A stretch of DNA of 64,000 bases from NCBI RefSeq assembly GCF_003234115.2, contig NZ_CP126251.1:3472001-3536000 (forward strand). The letters are read 5' to 3'. A model generated the notes under the pieces. The model was not told where the DNA came from. It made no database searches and saw nothing but the letters and a program-made list of their open reading frames with translations. Each line of letters begins with the position of its first letter. The first letter of the stretch is position 1. The position numbers and the translations under genes are program-made. The stretch is from Curtobacterium sp. MCPF17_002. GTDB taxonomy: Bacteria > Actinomycetota > Actinomycetes > Actinomycetales > Microbacteriaceae. Positions 33,892 through 43,151 of the stretch are shown one piece after another.

Positions 33892-36800
33892 TCAGGCCCG
33901 TCGTACCCGCAGTGTCACGATCTCGAAGGGTCGCAGGGTGAGCACGACCGGCTCCCCCGACTCCCACGAGTCGCCGAGCGGGCGTTCCAGCAGGTCGACC
34001 GCCGCGACGGACGCGACGTCGAACCCGAAGTCGATGCCGACGTTCGACGCGCGTCCGCCCGAGGCTTCGTAGAGCCGCACGACGACGTCGCCGGAGCGGT
34101 CCTCGGCGAGCTTCACGGCCTCGACGAACACCTGCGGCGACGACACCGTGACGATCGGTTCGACGGTCGACGAACCGGCCACCGTCCGCACCGGCAGGTT
34201 GAGCCGGTAGCCGGAGTCGGCCGCGTCGAGCACCGACGCGCCGACACGCAGCACCGTGCGGAACACGTGGTGCCCCTGGTCGGCGTTCGGGTCGGGGAAC
34301 GTCGGCGCACGCAGCAGCGACTCGCGCACGAGCGTGGTGGTGCCGCCGTCCGCCCGGGTCGAGCGGGTGATGTCGTGCCCGTACGTGGAGTCGTTCGCGA
34401 CGGCGACGCCGAACCCCGGCTCGGCGACGTGCACCCAGCGGTGCGCACTGGTCTCGAAGCGGGCCATGTCCCACGAGGTGTTCTGGTGCGTGGGGCGGTC
34501 GATGTGCCCGAACTGGATCTCGCTCGAGGCGGATGCCGCTCGGACGTCGAGCGGGAACGCCAGCTTGAGGAGCTTCTGGTGCTCGTGCCACTCGACCTCG
34601 GTCTCGATGGTGAGCTCCGGCTGGCCGGCGACGGCCGAGTACCGCGTCGTGATCGACGACGAGCCGAACGGGCGGGTGACGACGAGTTGGTCGCCGGACA
34701 CGTCGACGGACGACGCCTCGACCACGGTCCCGCTCCGCTGGTAGGCGCGGTCGATGTCCCACGCCTCCCACTGGTTCGGGGTGTCCCGGAACACGGTGTA
34801 CTCGGCGGCGACGGAGCCCGGCGCGACGGCGTCGCGACCGGTTGCGTGCTCGACGAGGGACACCACGTGTCCGGCCTGGTCGATGGTCGCGGTGACGACG
34901 CCGGTGTCGAAGACGAAGTGGTCGCCGTTCCGGACTGGAGGCACGGGTCGGCTCGCGTCGACCGGTGCACCACCCAGCCCGCTCACGCCGTCCGCCGTCA
35001 CCGGGGACGCGTTGAACCGCACCACGCGGCCGACCGTGGCGCTGCCGCCGACGGCGCCGGAGGACGGGGCGTCGAGCAGGGCGCTGCCGCCCTGCGAGCC
35101 GCCGTCGAGACCGCCGCTGCTGCTGCCCGCGAGGGACGTCGACGAGGCGCCGACCCCGGCGAGCGCCGCGGCACCACCGTTCGCGAGCGCCGTCGTCGCG
35201 TTGCCGATGAGCCCCTCGAGGACGGCTGCCACGCGGGCGTAGTTCTCCTCGGCGACCTCGTAGACCCAGGCGATCGAGGACCCCGGCAGGATGTCGTGGA
35301 ACTGCTGCAGGAGAACGGTGTGCCAGGCCTCCTCGAGCTCCTCGTACGGGTAGTCGAGCCCGAGCCGGACCGCGGCGGTCGCCGCCCACAGCTCGGCTTC
35401 ACGGAGCAGGTGCTCGGAGCGGCGGTTGCCCTGCTTCGTCCGGATCTGCGACGTGTAGGTGCCACGGTGGAACTCGAGGTACATCTCGCCCGACCACACG
35501 GCCGGCGTCGGGAGTGCCGCCTCGAGCTCCTCGAACACCTGCGCGGGGGTGCCGAGGTCGACCCGGGGCGAGCCGTCGAGGTCGTGCTGGCGACGGGCGG
35601 CGGCGACCATCTCACGGGTGGGTCCGCCGCCGCCGTCACCGAAGCCGTAGAGCAGCATCGACGTGTTCGCGACGCCGCGCTCCTTGTTGCCGCGTTCGCC
35701 GCGGTGCAGGTCGGCGGGCGAGACGTCCGAGTTGTAGGTGTCGGCCGGGGGCAGGTGGGTGAGGACCCGCGAGCCGTCGATGCCCTCCCAGTGGAAGGAG
35801 GTGTGCGGGATGACGTTCGTCTCGTTCCACGACGGCTTCTGCGTCACGAACCACTTCGAGCCCGCGGCGCGGACGATCTGCGGCAGCGCTCCGGAGTAGC
35901 CGAACGAGTCGGGCAGCCAGGCTTCGGGGGTGTCGACGCCGAACTCCTCGAGGAACAGGCGCTTCCCGGCGACGAACTGCCGTGCGAGGGCCTCACCGCC
36001 GGGGAGGTTCGTGTCGGACTCGACCCACATGCCGCCGACCGGGATCCACCGGCCCTCGGCGACGCGCTCCTTGATGCGTGCCCAGATCGACGGGTAGCCG
36101 TCCCGGATCCAGGCGTACTGCTGCGCGGAGGAGCACGCGAAGGTGAAGGAGGGGTCGCGGTCCATCAGGTCGAGCACGTTCGAGAAGGTGCGGGCGCACT
36201 TGCGGATCGTCTCGCGGACCGGCCACAGCCAGGCGGAGTCGATGTGCGCGTGCCCGACGGCGATCGCCCGGTGGGCGGCGGCGCTGGCGGGGACGGCGAG
36301 GACGGGCCCGAGGACCTCCCGCGCGTCGGCCGCGGTGCCGGCGACGTCGTCGGGGTCGAGGGCGTCGGCGGCGCGCTCGAGGACGCGGAGGATGTCCGCA
36401 CCGCGGGTGCCGTCGGTGGGCAGTTCGGCCATGAGTCCGCGCAGTACCCAGAAGTCCTGCTGGAGCTCCCACACGGTGTCGTCGCGCTCGACGAGCTCGA
36501 GCGCCTTGAGCTCGTAGATCGGCTTCGACCCGGCGGTGGACCGCGACCCGAGCGGCGTCGCACCCTGGAAGCTGTCGCCGCCGATGTCCGGGTTCGCCGC
36601 GGCCTCGACGTAGAACTCGAACGACTCTCCGGGGCCGACCTCGAGCGGCACGGTGTCGTTCTTCGGCTCGACGCCCTTGATGGTCGAGCCGTCCGGACGC
36701 CAGGCGAGTCCCTCGGCCTGGAACCCGGGGTGTCGCTTGGTGAACCCGAGGTTCACCAGGACCTCGGCGGTGGTGCCCGGCGTGGTGCCGAAGTCCTCCG

Positions 36801-37035
36801 GCACGGTGCCGCGGATCCGGAACCACGTGGTGCCCCACGGCCGGCCGCCCCATGACCCGCCGACCGCGAACGGTTCGTACTCGGCGTCGCGGGCGACCTC
36901 GAACGGCACCGGTTCGTCCGGCACGGTCCAGGCCTCGATCGACACCGGGGCCGACCTGCGGTGGACAGCGGGGTCGATGCGGTCCCGGACGAGCCGGGCG
37001 ATCCGGGCTTCGACGAGTGGTTCGTCGTGGTGCAT
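33892..37035 (-). CDS. Alpha-mannosidase, glycoside hydrolase family 38
   Basis: A 1047-residue cytoplasmic enzyme (no signal peptide) that removes mannose from alpha-mannosides. The zinc site is GHAHIDSAWLWP (His264, Asp266) with QQFHDILPGSS; the nucleophile Asp is in WLPDSFGYSGALPQ. The C-terminal half is beta-rich. A Ser/Gly/Ala-rich insert (about 620-680, with SSTSLAGSSSGGLDGGS) is likely a flexible linker. It is the last gene of an importer operon, so the substrate enters by the ABC system. ATG 37035 follows GAAAGGAA. Confidence 0.92.
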   Translation of the reverse strand: MHHDEPLVEARIARLVRDRIDPAVHRRSAPVSIEAWTVPDEPVPFEVARDAEYEPFAVGGSWGGRPWGTTWFRIRGTVPEDFGTTPGTTAEVLVNLGFTKRHPGFQAEGLAWRPDGSTIKGVEPKNDTVPLEVGPGESFEFYVEAAANPDIGGDSFQGATPLGSRSTAGSKPIYELKALELVERDDTVWELQQDFWVLRGLMAELPTDGTRGADILRVLERAADALDPDDVAGTAADAREVLGPVLAVPASAAAHRAIAVGHAHIDSAWLWPVRETIRKCARTFSNVLDLMDRDPSFTFACSSAQQYAWIRDGYPSIWARIKERVAEGRWIPVGGMWVESDTNLPGGEALARQFVAGKRLFLEEFGVDTPEAWLPDSFGYSGALPQIVRAAGSKWFVTQKPSWNETNVIPHTSFHWEGIDGSRVLTHLPPADTYNSDVSPADLHRGERGNKERGVANTSMLLYGFGDGGGGPTREMVAAARRQHDLDGSPRVDLGTPAQVFEELEAALPTPAVWSGEMYLEFHRGTYTSQIRTKQGNRRSEHLLREAELWAATAAVRLGLDYPYEELEEAWHTVLLQQFHDILPGSSIAWVYEVAEENYARVAAVLEGLIGNATTALANGGAAALAGVGASSTSLAGSSSGGLDGGSQGGSALLDAPSSGAVGGSATVGRVVRFNASPVTADGVSGLGGAPVDASRPVPPVRNGDHFVFDTGVVTATIDQAGHVVSLVEHATGRDAVAPGSVAAEYTVFRDTPNQWEAWDIDRAYQRSGTVVEASSVDVSGDQLVVTRPFGSSSITTRYSAVAGQPELTIETEVEWHEHQKLLKLAFPLDVRAASASSEIQFGHIDRPTHQNTSWDMARFETSAHRWVHVAEPGFGVAVANDSTYGHDITRSTRADGGTTTLVRESLLRAPTFPDPNADQGHHVFRTVLRVGASVLDAADSGYRLNLPVRTVAGSSTVEPIVTVSSPQVFVEAVKLAEDRSGDVVVRLYEASGGRASNVGIDFGFDVASVAAVDLLERPLGDSWESGEPVVLTLRPFEIVTLRVRRA

Positions 37036-37041
37036 GGAGTT

Positions 37042-37135
37042 GGTTCCTTTCCAGCAGGGAGCGGACGTCGGCCCGCAGTGAACGGACCGGCCAGCAGGGA
37101 GCGGGCGTCGGCCCGCAGGGAGCGGGCGTCAGCCC
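37042..37135. repeat. Tandem repeat between permease and mannosidase
   Basis: About four units close to GCAGGGAGCGGGCGTCGGCC (20-21 bases), one changed to GCAGTGAACGGACCGGCC. It lies directly after the permease stop and could be transcribed as part of the operon leader of the mannosidase. Confidence 0.75.
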
Positions 37136-38028
37136 TTGATGCCACCGGCGAGGGCGTTGCCGCCGCCGAGGCCTCGGGACACGATCACGTAGAGGGCGAT
37201 GACGGGCACGGAGTAGAGGATCGAGAACGCGGCCAGTTGCCCGTACGCGACCGCCCCGTACTGCCCGAAGAAGTTGAAGATGCTCACCGCGGCGGGCACC
37301 TTGTCGGGCGAGAGCAGCAGGACGAACGGGACGAAGAAGTTCCCCCACGCCTGGATGAACACGAAGATGAAGACGACGGCGATGCCCGGACGCATGAGCG
37401 GGACGACGATCCGCATGAGCGTCGCCATCATCGACGCGCCGTCGGTCCACGCCGCTTCCTCGAGCGAGATCGGCACGGAGTCCATGAAGTTCTTCGCCAT
37501 CCAGATCGCCATCGGCAGCGACGTCGCGGCGAGGAAGAAGATGCAGCCCCACACGTTGTCGATGAGGTTGAGCGACACGAACAGCGCGTAGACCGGCACC
37601 ATCATCGCGGTGATCGGCAGGCCGGTGCCGAACAGGATCCCGTACAGGAACGGCTTGTTGACGCGCATCTTGTAGCGGGACAGCGGGTAGGCCGCCAGGA
37701 TCGCGACGACGACCGTCACGAGCGCGCACCCGCCGGAGATGAGCAGGCTGTTCGCGAGCGGGATGAACGCCAGCTCCGGGGTGAGCACCTTCGCGAAGTT
37801 GTCGAGCGTGAAGTGCGTCGGCAGCTTCACGGACAGCGACGCGTCGGAGTCGACCGAGGCGAGCACGAGCCAGAGGAGCGGCACCGCGAAGCAGAGCGCG
37901 ATGACGAGCAGCACGATGTTCGACACCCAGCGCATCGTCCGCCCGCGTGGGGAGGTCATGTGGAGCGCGCCCGGGGCGGTCACCGATCGGGTGGCGTTGG
38001 ACACGGGACGGTCGGCAGTGAGTGCCAT
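37129..38028 (-). CDS. Carbohydrate ABC permease (MalG type)
   Basis: A 299-residue permease with six helices. EEAAWTDGASMMATLMRIVVPLM is the EAA loop close to the C-terminus, typical of the MalG/UgpE class. It overlaps the previous stop by one base (TGATG). With the MalF-type protein it should form the channel for a mannose-containing oligosaccharide; the ATPase is not encoded here, so a shared MsiK-like ATPase is likely. Confidence 0.9.
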   Translation of the reverse strand: MALTADRPVSNATRSVTAPGALHMTSPRGRTMRWVSNIVLLVIALCFAVPLLWLVLASVDSDASLSVKLPTHFTLDNFAKVLTPELAFIPLANSLLISGGCALVTVVVAILAAYPLSRYKMRVNKPFLYGILFGTGLPITAMMVPVYALFVSLNLIDNVWGCIFFLAATSLPMAIWMAKNFMDSVPISLEEAAWTDGASMMATLMRIVVPLMRPGIAVVFIFVFIQAWGNFFVPFVLLLSPDKVPAAVSIFNFFGQYGAVAYGQLAAFSILYSVPVIALYVIVSRGLGGGNALAGGIKG

Positions 38029-38978
38029 CAGTCCACCTCCGGCTTCAGTGCCTTGATGTAGATGATCGAGAAGACCGCGCCGACGACGAGCAGGATCGTG
38101 GCGATCGCCGTCCCGAAGCCGAGCTGCGAGAACTTGAACGCCTCTTGGTAGGCGAGGATCGGCAGCGTGGACGAGTTCGTCCCGGGGCCGCCGGCGGTCA
38201 TCACGTAGATGAGCGTGAACACCGACAGGGTCTGCAGCGTCGTGAGCATGAGGTTCGTCGAGATCGACCGGCGGATGACGGGCAACGTGATGTACACGAG
38301 CCGCTGCCAGCCGGTGGCGCCGTCGACCTCAGCCGATTCGGTGATCTCCTCGGGGACCTCCTGCACGGCGGCGGAGTAGACGAGCATCGAGAACGCGGTG
38401 CCGCGCCAGATGTTCGCGAGGATGACCGCGAGCATCGGGTACGTGTAGAGCCAGTTCGGCCCGCTGATCCCGATCGACGCGAGGACCTCGTTGAGCGTCC
38501 CCTTGTCGTTGAAGAACGCGTAGGCCGCGAACGACGCGACGATCTCGGGCAGCACCCACGCCGCGACGACGAACGTCCCGACGATCGCGCGGACCACTCC
38601 GGTGGCGGAGCGCATGAGCAGCGCGAGGCCGAGTCCGAGCACGTTCTGGCCCACCACCGCGGAGGCGAGCAGGAACACGATCGTGAGGATGACGGACTTC
38701 GGGAAGTCCGGGTCCTGGAACAGCTCGACGTAGTTCTTCAGGCCGACGAACTGCTGGTCGGCAGCGCCGGCGCCGGTGAGGGCGGAGTTGGTGAACGACC
38801 CGTAGAACGACGAGATGACGGGGCCGAGCAGGAAGATGATGAGGAGGACGACTGCGGGGAGGAGCGGGACCGCTCGACCCACGTTCCGCAGCGGCTTCCG
38901 CTTGCGCGGGACCGGCGGGTCGGTGCGCTTCGGCGCACCGGGCGCCGACAGCGTCGGCGCGAGGGGGGTGCTGGACAA
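38028..38978 (-). CDS. Carbohydrate ABC permease (MalF type)
   Basis: A 316-residue permease; a cytoplasmic Pro/Arg-rich N-terminus (about 30 residues) precedes six helices, and ESAEVDGATGWQRLVYITLP is the EAA loop. It is encoded between the binding lipoprotein and the MalG-type gene. A complete REP-A palindrome lies between it and the binding-protein gene. Confidence 0.9.
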   Translation of the reverse strand: MSSTPLAPTLSAPGAPKRTDPPVPRKRKPLRNVGRAVPLLPAVVLLIIFLLGPVISSFYGSFTNSALTGAGAADQQFVGLKNYVELFQDPDFPKSVILTIVFLLASAVVGQNVLGLGLALLMRSATGVVRAIVGTFVVAAWVLPEIVASFAAYAFFNDKGTLNEVLASIGISGPNWLYTYPMLAVILANIWRGTAFSMLVYSAAVQEVPEEITESAEVDGATGWQRLVYITLPVIRRSISTNLMLTTLQTLSVFTLIYVMTAGGPGTNSSTLPILAYQEAFKFSQLGFGTAIATILLVVGAVFSIIYIKALKPEVD

Positions 38979-39025
38979 GGTGGTTGCCTTCCGGGTGCGG
39001 AGGGGGTTCCGAAGGTGGGGTGGAG

Positions 39026-39070
39026 CGGACTGGAGGCGCGTGACGGCGCCGCCACGCGCCTCCAGTCCGT
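39026..39070. repeat. REP-A palindrome, full copy
   Basis: CGGACTGGAGGCGCG and CGCGCCTCCAGTCCG pair around GTGACGGCGCCGCCAC, between the binding-protein stop and the permease start inside the operon. It could stabilise the upstream mRNA and give more binding protein than permease, as REP elements do in mal operons of enteric bacteria (analogy only). Confidence 0.85.
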
Positions 39071-39087
39071 CAGGTGGTCCGGCTGCG

Positions 39088-40443
39088 TCAGCCGGAGACC
39101 GTGTTCTTCTTCCCGACCACGCCGGTCACGGCGTTGTCGTACGCGGCCGCCGCCTGTTTCGGCGTCTGCTGCCCGGTCATCACGGACTCCATCGCGACCT
39201 GGATCGCGTTGGAGATCTGCGAGTAGTCACTCGTGGCCGGTCGGAAGTTCGTGTGCTCCACGAGCCCCGAGAAGAACTTGAACGTCGGGTTGGAGGCGTC
39301 GTACGACGGGTCCTCGGCGACGTCCTTGCGGACCGCGATCTGGCTGTTCTCGATGTCGTACTTCAGCGAGCCGTCCTTGTTGAGGAAGGTCGAGATGAAG
39401 TCGAACGCGGCCTGCGGGTTCTTCGAGTTCTTGCCGACCGCGAGCGTCCAGCCACCGGACATCGAGTTGTAGCCCGGGTCCTGACCGTTCTGCGTCGGCA
39501 TCGGTGCCTGGCCCATCGTCTTGGACCAGTCAGCCCACGGCGCGGTGCCGGACTTCAGCCACGTGCCGGACTGCCACGACCCGTCGAGGTCGATCGCGAG
39601 CTGGCCCTTGGGGAGCCAGGTCTGCGCGATCGTCGTGCCGACGTTCGAGTCGAGCGCCTGCTGCGGTGTCGGGCCGAGGCCGCCCTGGTACACGTCCTTG
39701 ATGAACTTCAGCGAGTCCTCGAACTGCTTCGAGCCGGTGACCCACTTCTTGTCCTTGTAGAGCGCGTTGCCGGAGCCGTCCGCCCCGTACAGGAGCATCT
39801 CGAAGCCCTGCATGGTCGACGCCTCGCCCTGCGGCTTGCCGGAGTAGACGTTGAACGGGATGACGTCGGGCTTCTTCGCCTTGATGGTCTTCGCGGCGGC
39901 GAGGACGTCGTCCCACGTCTTCGGCTGCCACGGGACCGGGAGCCCGACCTCCTTGAAGATGTCCTTGTTGTACCAGAGGGCCCGGGTGTCGGTGCCCATC
40001 GGGACGCCGTAGGTCTTGCCGTCGACGCCTTCACCGGCCTGCTTGGCGTTGTCGTAGAACTGGTCCCAGTCCTTCCACTTCGCCGTGTACTTGTCGAGCG
40101 GCAGGAGGTAGCCGGCCTGGGCGTCGGCCTTGACGAGGAAGGTGTCCTCGTACATGACGTCCGGTGCGGTCGCCGGCGCCTTGTTCATCAGCGCGAGCTT
40201 CGTGTAGTAGTCGTTCTCCTGCGCCTGGATCGGCACGAGTTCGACCTTCTTGCCGGGGTTGTCCTTCTCGTACTCCTTCTTGACGACCTTCATCTGGGCG
40301 TCGAGTTGCTGGAAGGCACCGAACTTCTGGTACGCGATCTTGATCGTGTCACTCGAGGCGGACCCCGAGCTCGAGCAGCCAGCCAGACCGACCGCGGCGA
40401 CGGCCACGGCTACCACTCCGGCGATGATGCGGGTGCGTTTCAT
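39088..40443 (-). CDS. Sugar-binding lipoprotein of ABC importer
   Basis: A 451-residue lipoprotein. Signal peptide ends VGLAGC (Cys about residue 23). The mature protein is of the MalE class, with TAPDVMYEDTF, YGVPMGTDTRALWYNKDIF, and GGWTLAVGKNSKNPQAAFDFI. It should capture the mannoside cleaved later by the GH38. ATG 40443 follows AAAGGAG. First gene of the operon; a TTGAC/GTCAA inverted repeat with a TTGACA -35 sits upstream. Confidence 0.92.
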   Translation of the reverse strand: MKRTRIIAGVVAVAVAAVGLAGCSSSGSASSDTIKIAYQKFGAFQQLDAQMKVVKKEYEKDNPGKKVELVPIQAQENDYYTKLALMNKAPATAPDVMYEDTFLVKADAQAGYLLPLDKYTAKWKDWDQFYDNAKQAGEGVDGKTYGVPMGTDTRALWYNKDIFKEVGLPVPWQPKTWDDVLAAAKTIKAKKPDVIPFNVYSGKPQGEASTMQGFEMLLYGADGSGNALYKDKKWVTGSKQFEDSLKFIKDVYQGGLGPTPQQALDSNVGTTIAQTWLPKGQLAIDLDGSWQSGTWLKSGTAPWADWSKTMGQAPMPTQNGQDPGYNSMSGGWTLAVGKNSKNPQAAFDFISTFLNKDGSLKYDIENSQIAVRKDVAEDPSYDASNPTFKFFSGLVEHTNFRPATSDYSQISNAIQVAMESVMTGQQTPKQAAAAYDNAVTGVVGKKNTVSG

Positions 40444-40508
40444 CGGTGCTCCTTTGCACGGGTGATGTGGCGGGCCCCTTCGCCCGCGCGCACAGTTAGT
40501 CCACCGTA

Positions 40509-40526
40509 TTGACTTAATGCTGTCAA
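40509..40526 (-). promoter_or_regulatory. Promoter/operator upstream of the mannoside operon
   Basis: On the minus strand TTGACAGCATTAAGTCAA has TTGAC/GTCAA inverted arms and contains a consensus-like -35 TTGACA. A clear -10 is not seen. The site is a candidate for the ROK repressor encoded about 1.3 kb upstream. Confidence 0.55.
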
Positions 40527-40565
40527 GGAGATCTTCGTGACGGTCGGTCACGATTGGACCGTCAG

Positions 40566-41405
40566 TCAGATCGGGGTGGCCCCGCCGGTGACCGTGATCC
40601 CTCCGGTGGCGGGCACGTCGACCAGCAGCACGCTCGGTCGCCCGACGTGCCGCCCCTGCCGGATGACGACGCGGTCGCCCGGCGCGACGGCCCCGACCTC
40701 GCGGAGGTACGCGCCCGTCGACGCCGCCGCCGATCCCGTCGCCGGGTCCTCGGTGATGCGGCCGACCGGGAAGAGGTTGCGGGCCTCGTACTCCAGGGCC
40801 CCGGTGCGGTGCAGCACCGTGACCGTCCCGGCCCACCCGGCGTCGCGCATGAGGTCGGCGAGCGGGGCCGGGGCGAAGCGGAACTGGTGGAAGAGCTCCT
40901 CGTCAGCGAGGACGACGACCGGGTGCCGGTTCCCGGCGGAGGACTCGAGGACCGGGAACCCCTCGGCGACGTCGTCGGGGGTGAGGCCGAGCAGGGCGAA
41001 CAGCCGCTCGCGGAGGCCCTCGTCGATCGGCCGCACGGACGGCTCCACGCTCGTCATCGCGATCTGGACGGCGCCGTCTGGGCCGGTCGTCGCGTCGAGG
41101 GCCACGTCGCCCGCGGCCGTCGTGAAGACCCGGCGGCCGAGGCCGTCCCGCTCCGCCAGCACCACGGCGGTCGCGATCGTGGCGTGGCCGCAGAACGGGA
41201 CCTCGGCCCCGGGCGAGAAGTACCGGACGCGGGGGCCGGTGGGCGTCTCCCCGACGACGAACGCGGTCTCGGGGTAGGCCACCCGGCGGGCGATGTCGAG
41301 CATCTCGTCCTCGGAGAGGCCCGCTGCGTCGAGCACGATGCCGGCGGGGTTCCCTCCCCCTGGCTCGGAGGCGAACGCGGTGTACCGGAGGATCTCGATG
41401 CTCAC
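40566..41405 (-). CDS. PhzF-family isomerase-like protein
   Basis: A 279-residue PhzF-fold protein of two mirrored domains. GNPAGIVL and SPGAEVPFCGHATIAT are conserved at the active cleft, and EDPATGSAAA in the second half. Substrates vary (phenazine precursors to unknown). GTG 41405 has TACGGT seven bases before it. It sits between the ROK gene and the mannoside operon without obvious functional link. Confidence 0.87.
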   Translation of the reverse strand: MSIEILRYTAFASEPGGGNPAGIVLDAAGLSEDEMLDIARRVAYPETAFVVGETPTGPRVRYFSPGAEVPFCGHATIATAVVLAERDGLGRRVFTTAAGDVALDATTGPDGAVQIAMTSVEPSVRPIDEGLRERLFALLGLTPDDVAEGFPVLESSAGNRHPVVVLADEELFHQFRFAPAPLADLMRDAGWAGTVTVLHRTGALEYEARNLFPVGRITEDPATGSAAASTGAYLREVGAVAPGDRVVIRQGRHVGRPSVLLVDVPATGGITVTGGATPI

Positions 41406-41476
41406 CCCTCCGACCGTAGCCCCGGCGTGCGGGCGCCCGCGCGGGCCGGTTCCCGCCCCGTGGCCTGCGGCGGGTG

Positions 41477-41640
41477 GGGCCGTTCCGCGCGTACGGGGTC
41501 GTTCCGCGCGTGGGGCCCTTCCGCGCGTAGGGGGCCGTTCCGCGCGTAGGGGGTCGTTCCGCGCGTAGGAGGCCGGAAATTCCTGCCTCCTACGCGCGAT
41601 TCGGCTTCCTACTGCGCGTGCGATGGGCAGGAACGTCACG
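41477..41640. repeat. REP-B composite element, copy 3
   Basis: Five tandem units of about 19 bases (GTTCCGCGCGTAGGGGGTC type), a hairpin whose arms begin CGCGTAGGAGGC and end GCCTCCTACGCG, then CTACTGCGCGTGCGATGGGC and AGGAACG. The most regular copy of the family. Confidence 0.88.
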
Positions 41641-41652
41641 ACGCGACCGCGG

Positions 41653-41700
41653 GACGGCCTGGAGGCGCGGTGCGGGCTGGCACCGCGCCTCCAGGCCGTC
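41653..41700. repeat. REP-A palindrome, best full copy
   Basis: GACGGCCTGGAGGCGCGGTG and CACCGCGCCTCCAGGCCGTC are perfect complements around CGGGCTGG, giving the family consensus. Located after the ROK gene. Confidence 0.9.
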
Positions 41701-41812
41701 AGCTGGTCATCTGCAGGGCCCGCGCCGGCCCTGCTGCGCACCGGGACGACATCGTCGCAGTCGTACGACATCGGCGGAGTCGCTCCTCGCGGGGCGCGGC
41801 AGGCCGCGCCCG

Positions 41813-43054
41813 CTAGCGACGGATGAGGAGCGAGCTCGCCCGCGGGGACAGTGCCGCATCGAGCACGAGGCACGCCGCACCGACCGCCGCGACGTCGGCA
41901 CCTCGGTCGCTGTCGTCGACGACCACCGGGTGCTTCGGCACGAGCAACGGCGAGTCGACGATCGCCGCACGCGCAGCAGGCAGCGCGGCACTGGCGACCC
42001 GCGACCAGAACGGCCCCCCGAAGACGACGCGGTCCATGTCGAGCAGGTTCACGATGAGGACGACCGCGTTGCCCATGACCGCTCCGGCATCCTGCGCCAG
42101 GCCGATCGCGACCGGGTCGCCGGCCTCGATCGCCGCGGCGAGCTCGTCCCACGCACGGTCCACCGCGGCGACGCCGTCGGGTTCGCCGAGCGGGAGTCCG
42201 CGTTGCCGCGCGATCTGCACGAGCCGGTCCGGCGCAACTGCCGCGCCGACCTCGCCACGGGTGCCGGCGCCGTCGGGCGTCCCGGCGAGGGTGCCCTGGT
42301 CGACCATGATGTGTCCGGCGTCGCCCGCGTTGGACCCGGCGCCGCGCACGGGTTCGTGGTCGACGGCGAGGCCCACGCCGAAGCCGGTGCCGAAGTAGAC
42401 GAAGGCGAAGTTCCGCGCCGAGGACTCCCCCGCCAGGAACATCTCGCCGACGACCGCGGCGGTGACGTCCTTCTCGAGCAGGACCGGGTAACCCGTGGCC
42501 TCGGCGAGCGCGTCCCGCAGCGGGACGTCGCGCCAGCGCGGCAGGAACGGCGGGTCGAGCACGACGCCGGCGTCGACGTCGATCGGCCCGGGGCTGGCGA
42601 TGCCGACGCCGAGGACGGCGTCCACGTCGATCTCCGCGTCGGACACGAGTCGGTCGATGGCGGTGGCGATGGTCCGGACCACCTCGGACGGGTCGTCCGC
42701 CGTCGGGGTGGAGGTGGTGGACTCGGCGACCGCGGTGCCGGCGAGGTCGAGCAGCACGTAGGTCACGACCGCCGGGTCGATGTGCACCCCGACGGCGTAC
42801 CGGCTGCCGGCTTCGAGCCGCAGGATGGTCCGGGGCTTGCCGCGTCCGGACACGATCGTGCCCGACTCGGCGATCATCCCCGCCTCGATGAGGAACCGCG
42901 TGACGTTCGACACGGTCTGCGCGCTGAGACCGGTGCGCGAGGCGAGTTCCACGCGGCTGAGTCCGTCGGGTGAGCGGCGGACTGCGTCGAGCACGACGGT
43001 GCGGTTGAACCCGCCGATCGACGGCAGGTTCGCCCCACGCCGATGCTCTGCCAT
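41813..43054 (-). CDS. ROK-family transcriptional repressor
   Basis: A 413-residue regulator: N-terminal winged helix (SRVELASRTGLSAQTVSNVTRFL) and a C-terminal sugar-kinase-like ROK domain with VGVGIASPGPID, LLEKDVTAAVVGE and YFGTGFGVGLA. The CxCGxxGCxE zinc motif of typical ROK proteins is not seen, and the place is taken by GTRGEVGAAVAP, so sugar binding without zinc is likely. ATG 43054 is six bases after TATGGT. Upstream of the mannoside importer operon and the best candidate for its regulator. Confidence 0.87.
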   Translation of the reverse strand: MAEHRRGANLPSIGGFNRTVVLDAVRRSPDGLSRVELASRTGLSAQTVSNVTRFLIEAGMIAESGTIVSGRGKPRTILRLEAGSRYAVGVHIDPAVVTYVLLDLAGTAVAESTTSTPTADDPSEVVRTIATAIDRLVSDAEIDVDAVLGVGIASPGPIDVDAGVVLDPPFLPRWRDVPLRDALAEATGYPVLLEKDVTAAVVGEMFLAGESSARNFAFVYFGTGFGVGLAVDHEPVRGAGSNAGDAGHIMVDQGTLAGTPDGAGTRGEVGAAVAPDRLVQIARQRGLPLGEPDGVAAVDRAWDELAAAIEAGDPVAIGLAQDAGAVMGNAVVLIVNLLDMDRVVFGGPFWSRVASAALPAARAAIVDSPLLVPKHPVVVDDSDRGADVAAVGAACLVLDAALSPRASSLLIRR

Positions 43055-43151
43055 GCCGCGACCATACCGCGCTGCTCGACCGACAACGGTGCGGTATCGG
43101 TCTCCGGGTCGCTCTGGCCCCCACACGGGTCGCACCGTTAGCCTGAGCGGC

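Larger units (their letters stand above)
41406..41812. other. Non-coding region with REP-B copy 3 and a REP-A palindrome
   Basis: 407 bases between the ROK gene and phzF-like gene with no credible gene. It contains REP-B copy 3 (41477-41640), which directly abuts a complete REP-A palindrome (41653-41700). Confidence 0.75.

Noticed and set aside
33553-36855. An 1100-codon plus-strand frame opposite the mannosidase
   Set aside because: Low-complexity Arg/Val/Gly composition, no motif, and it is antisense to a well-supported GH38 gene and to REP-B.
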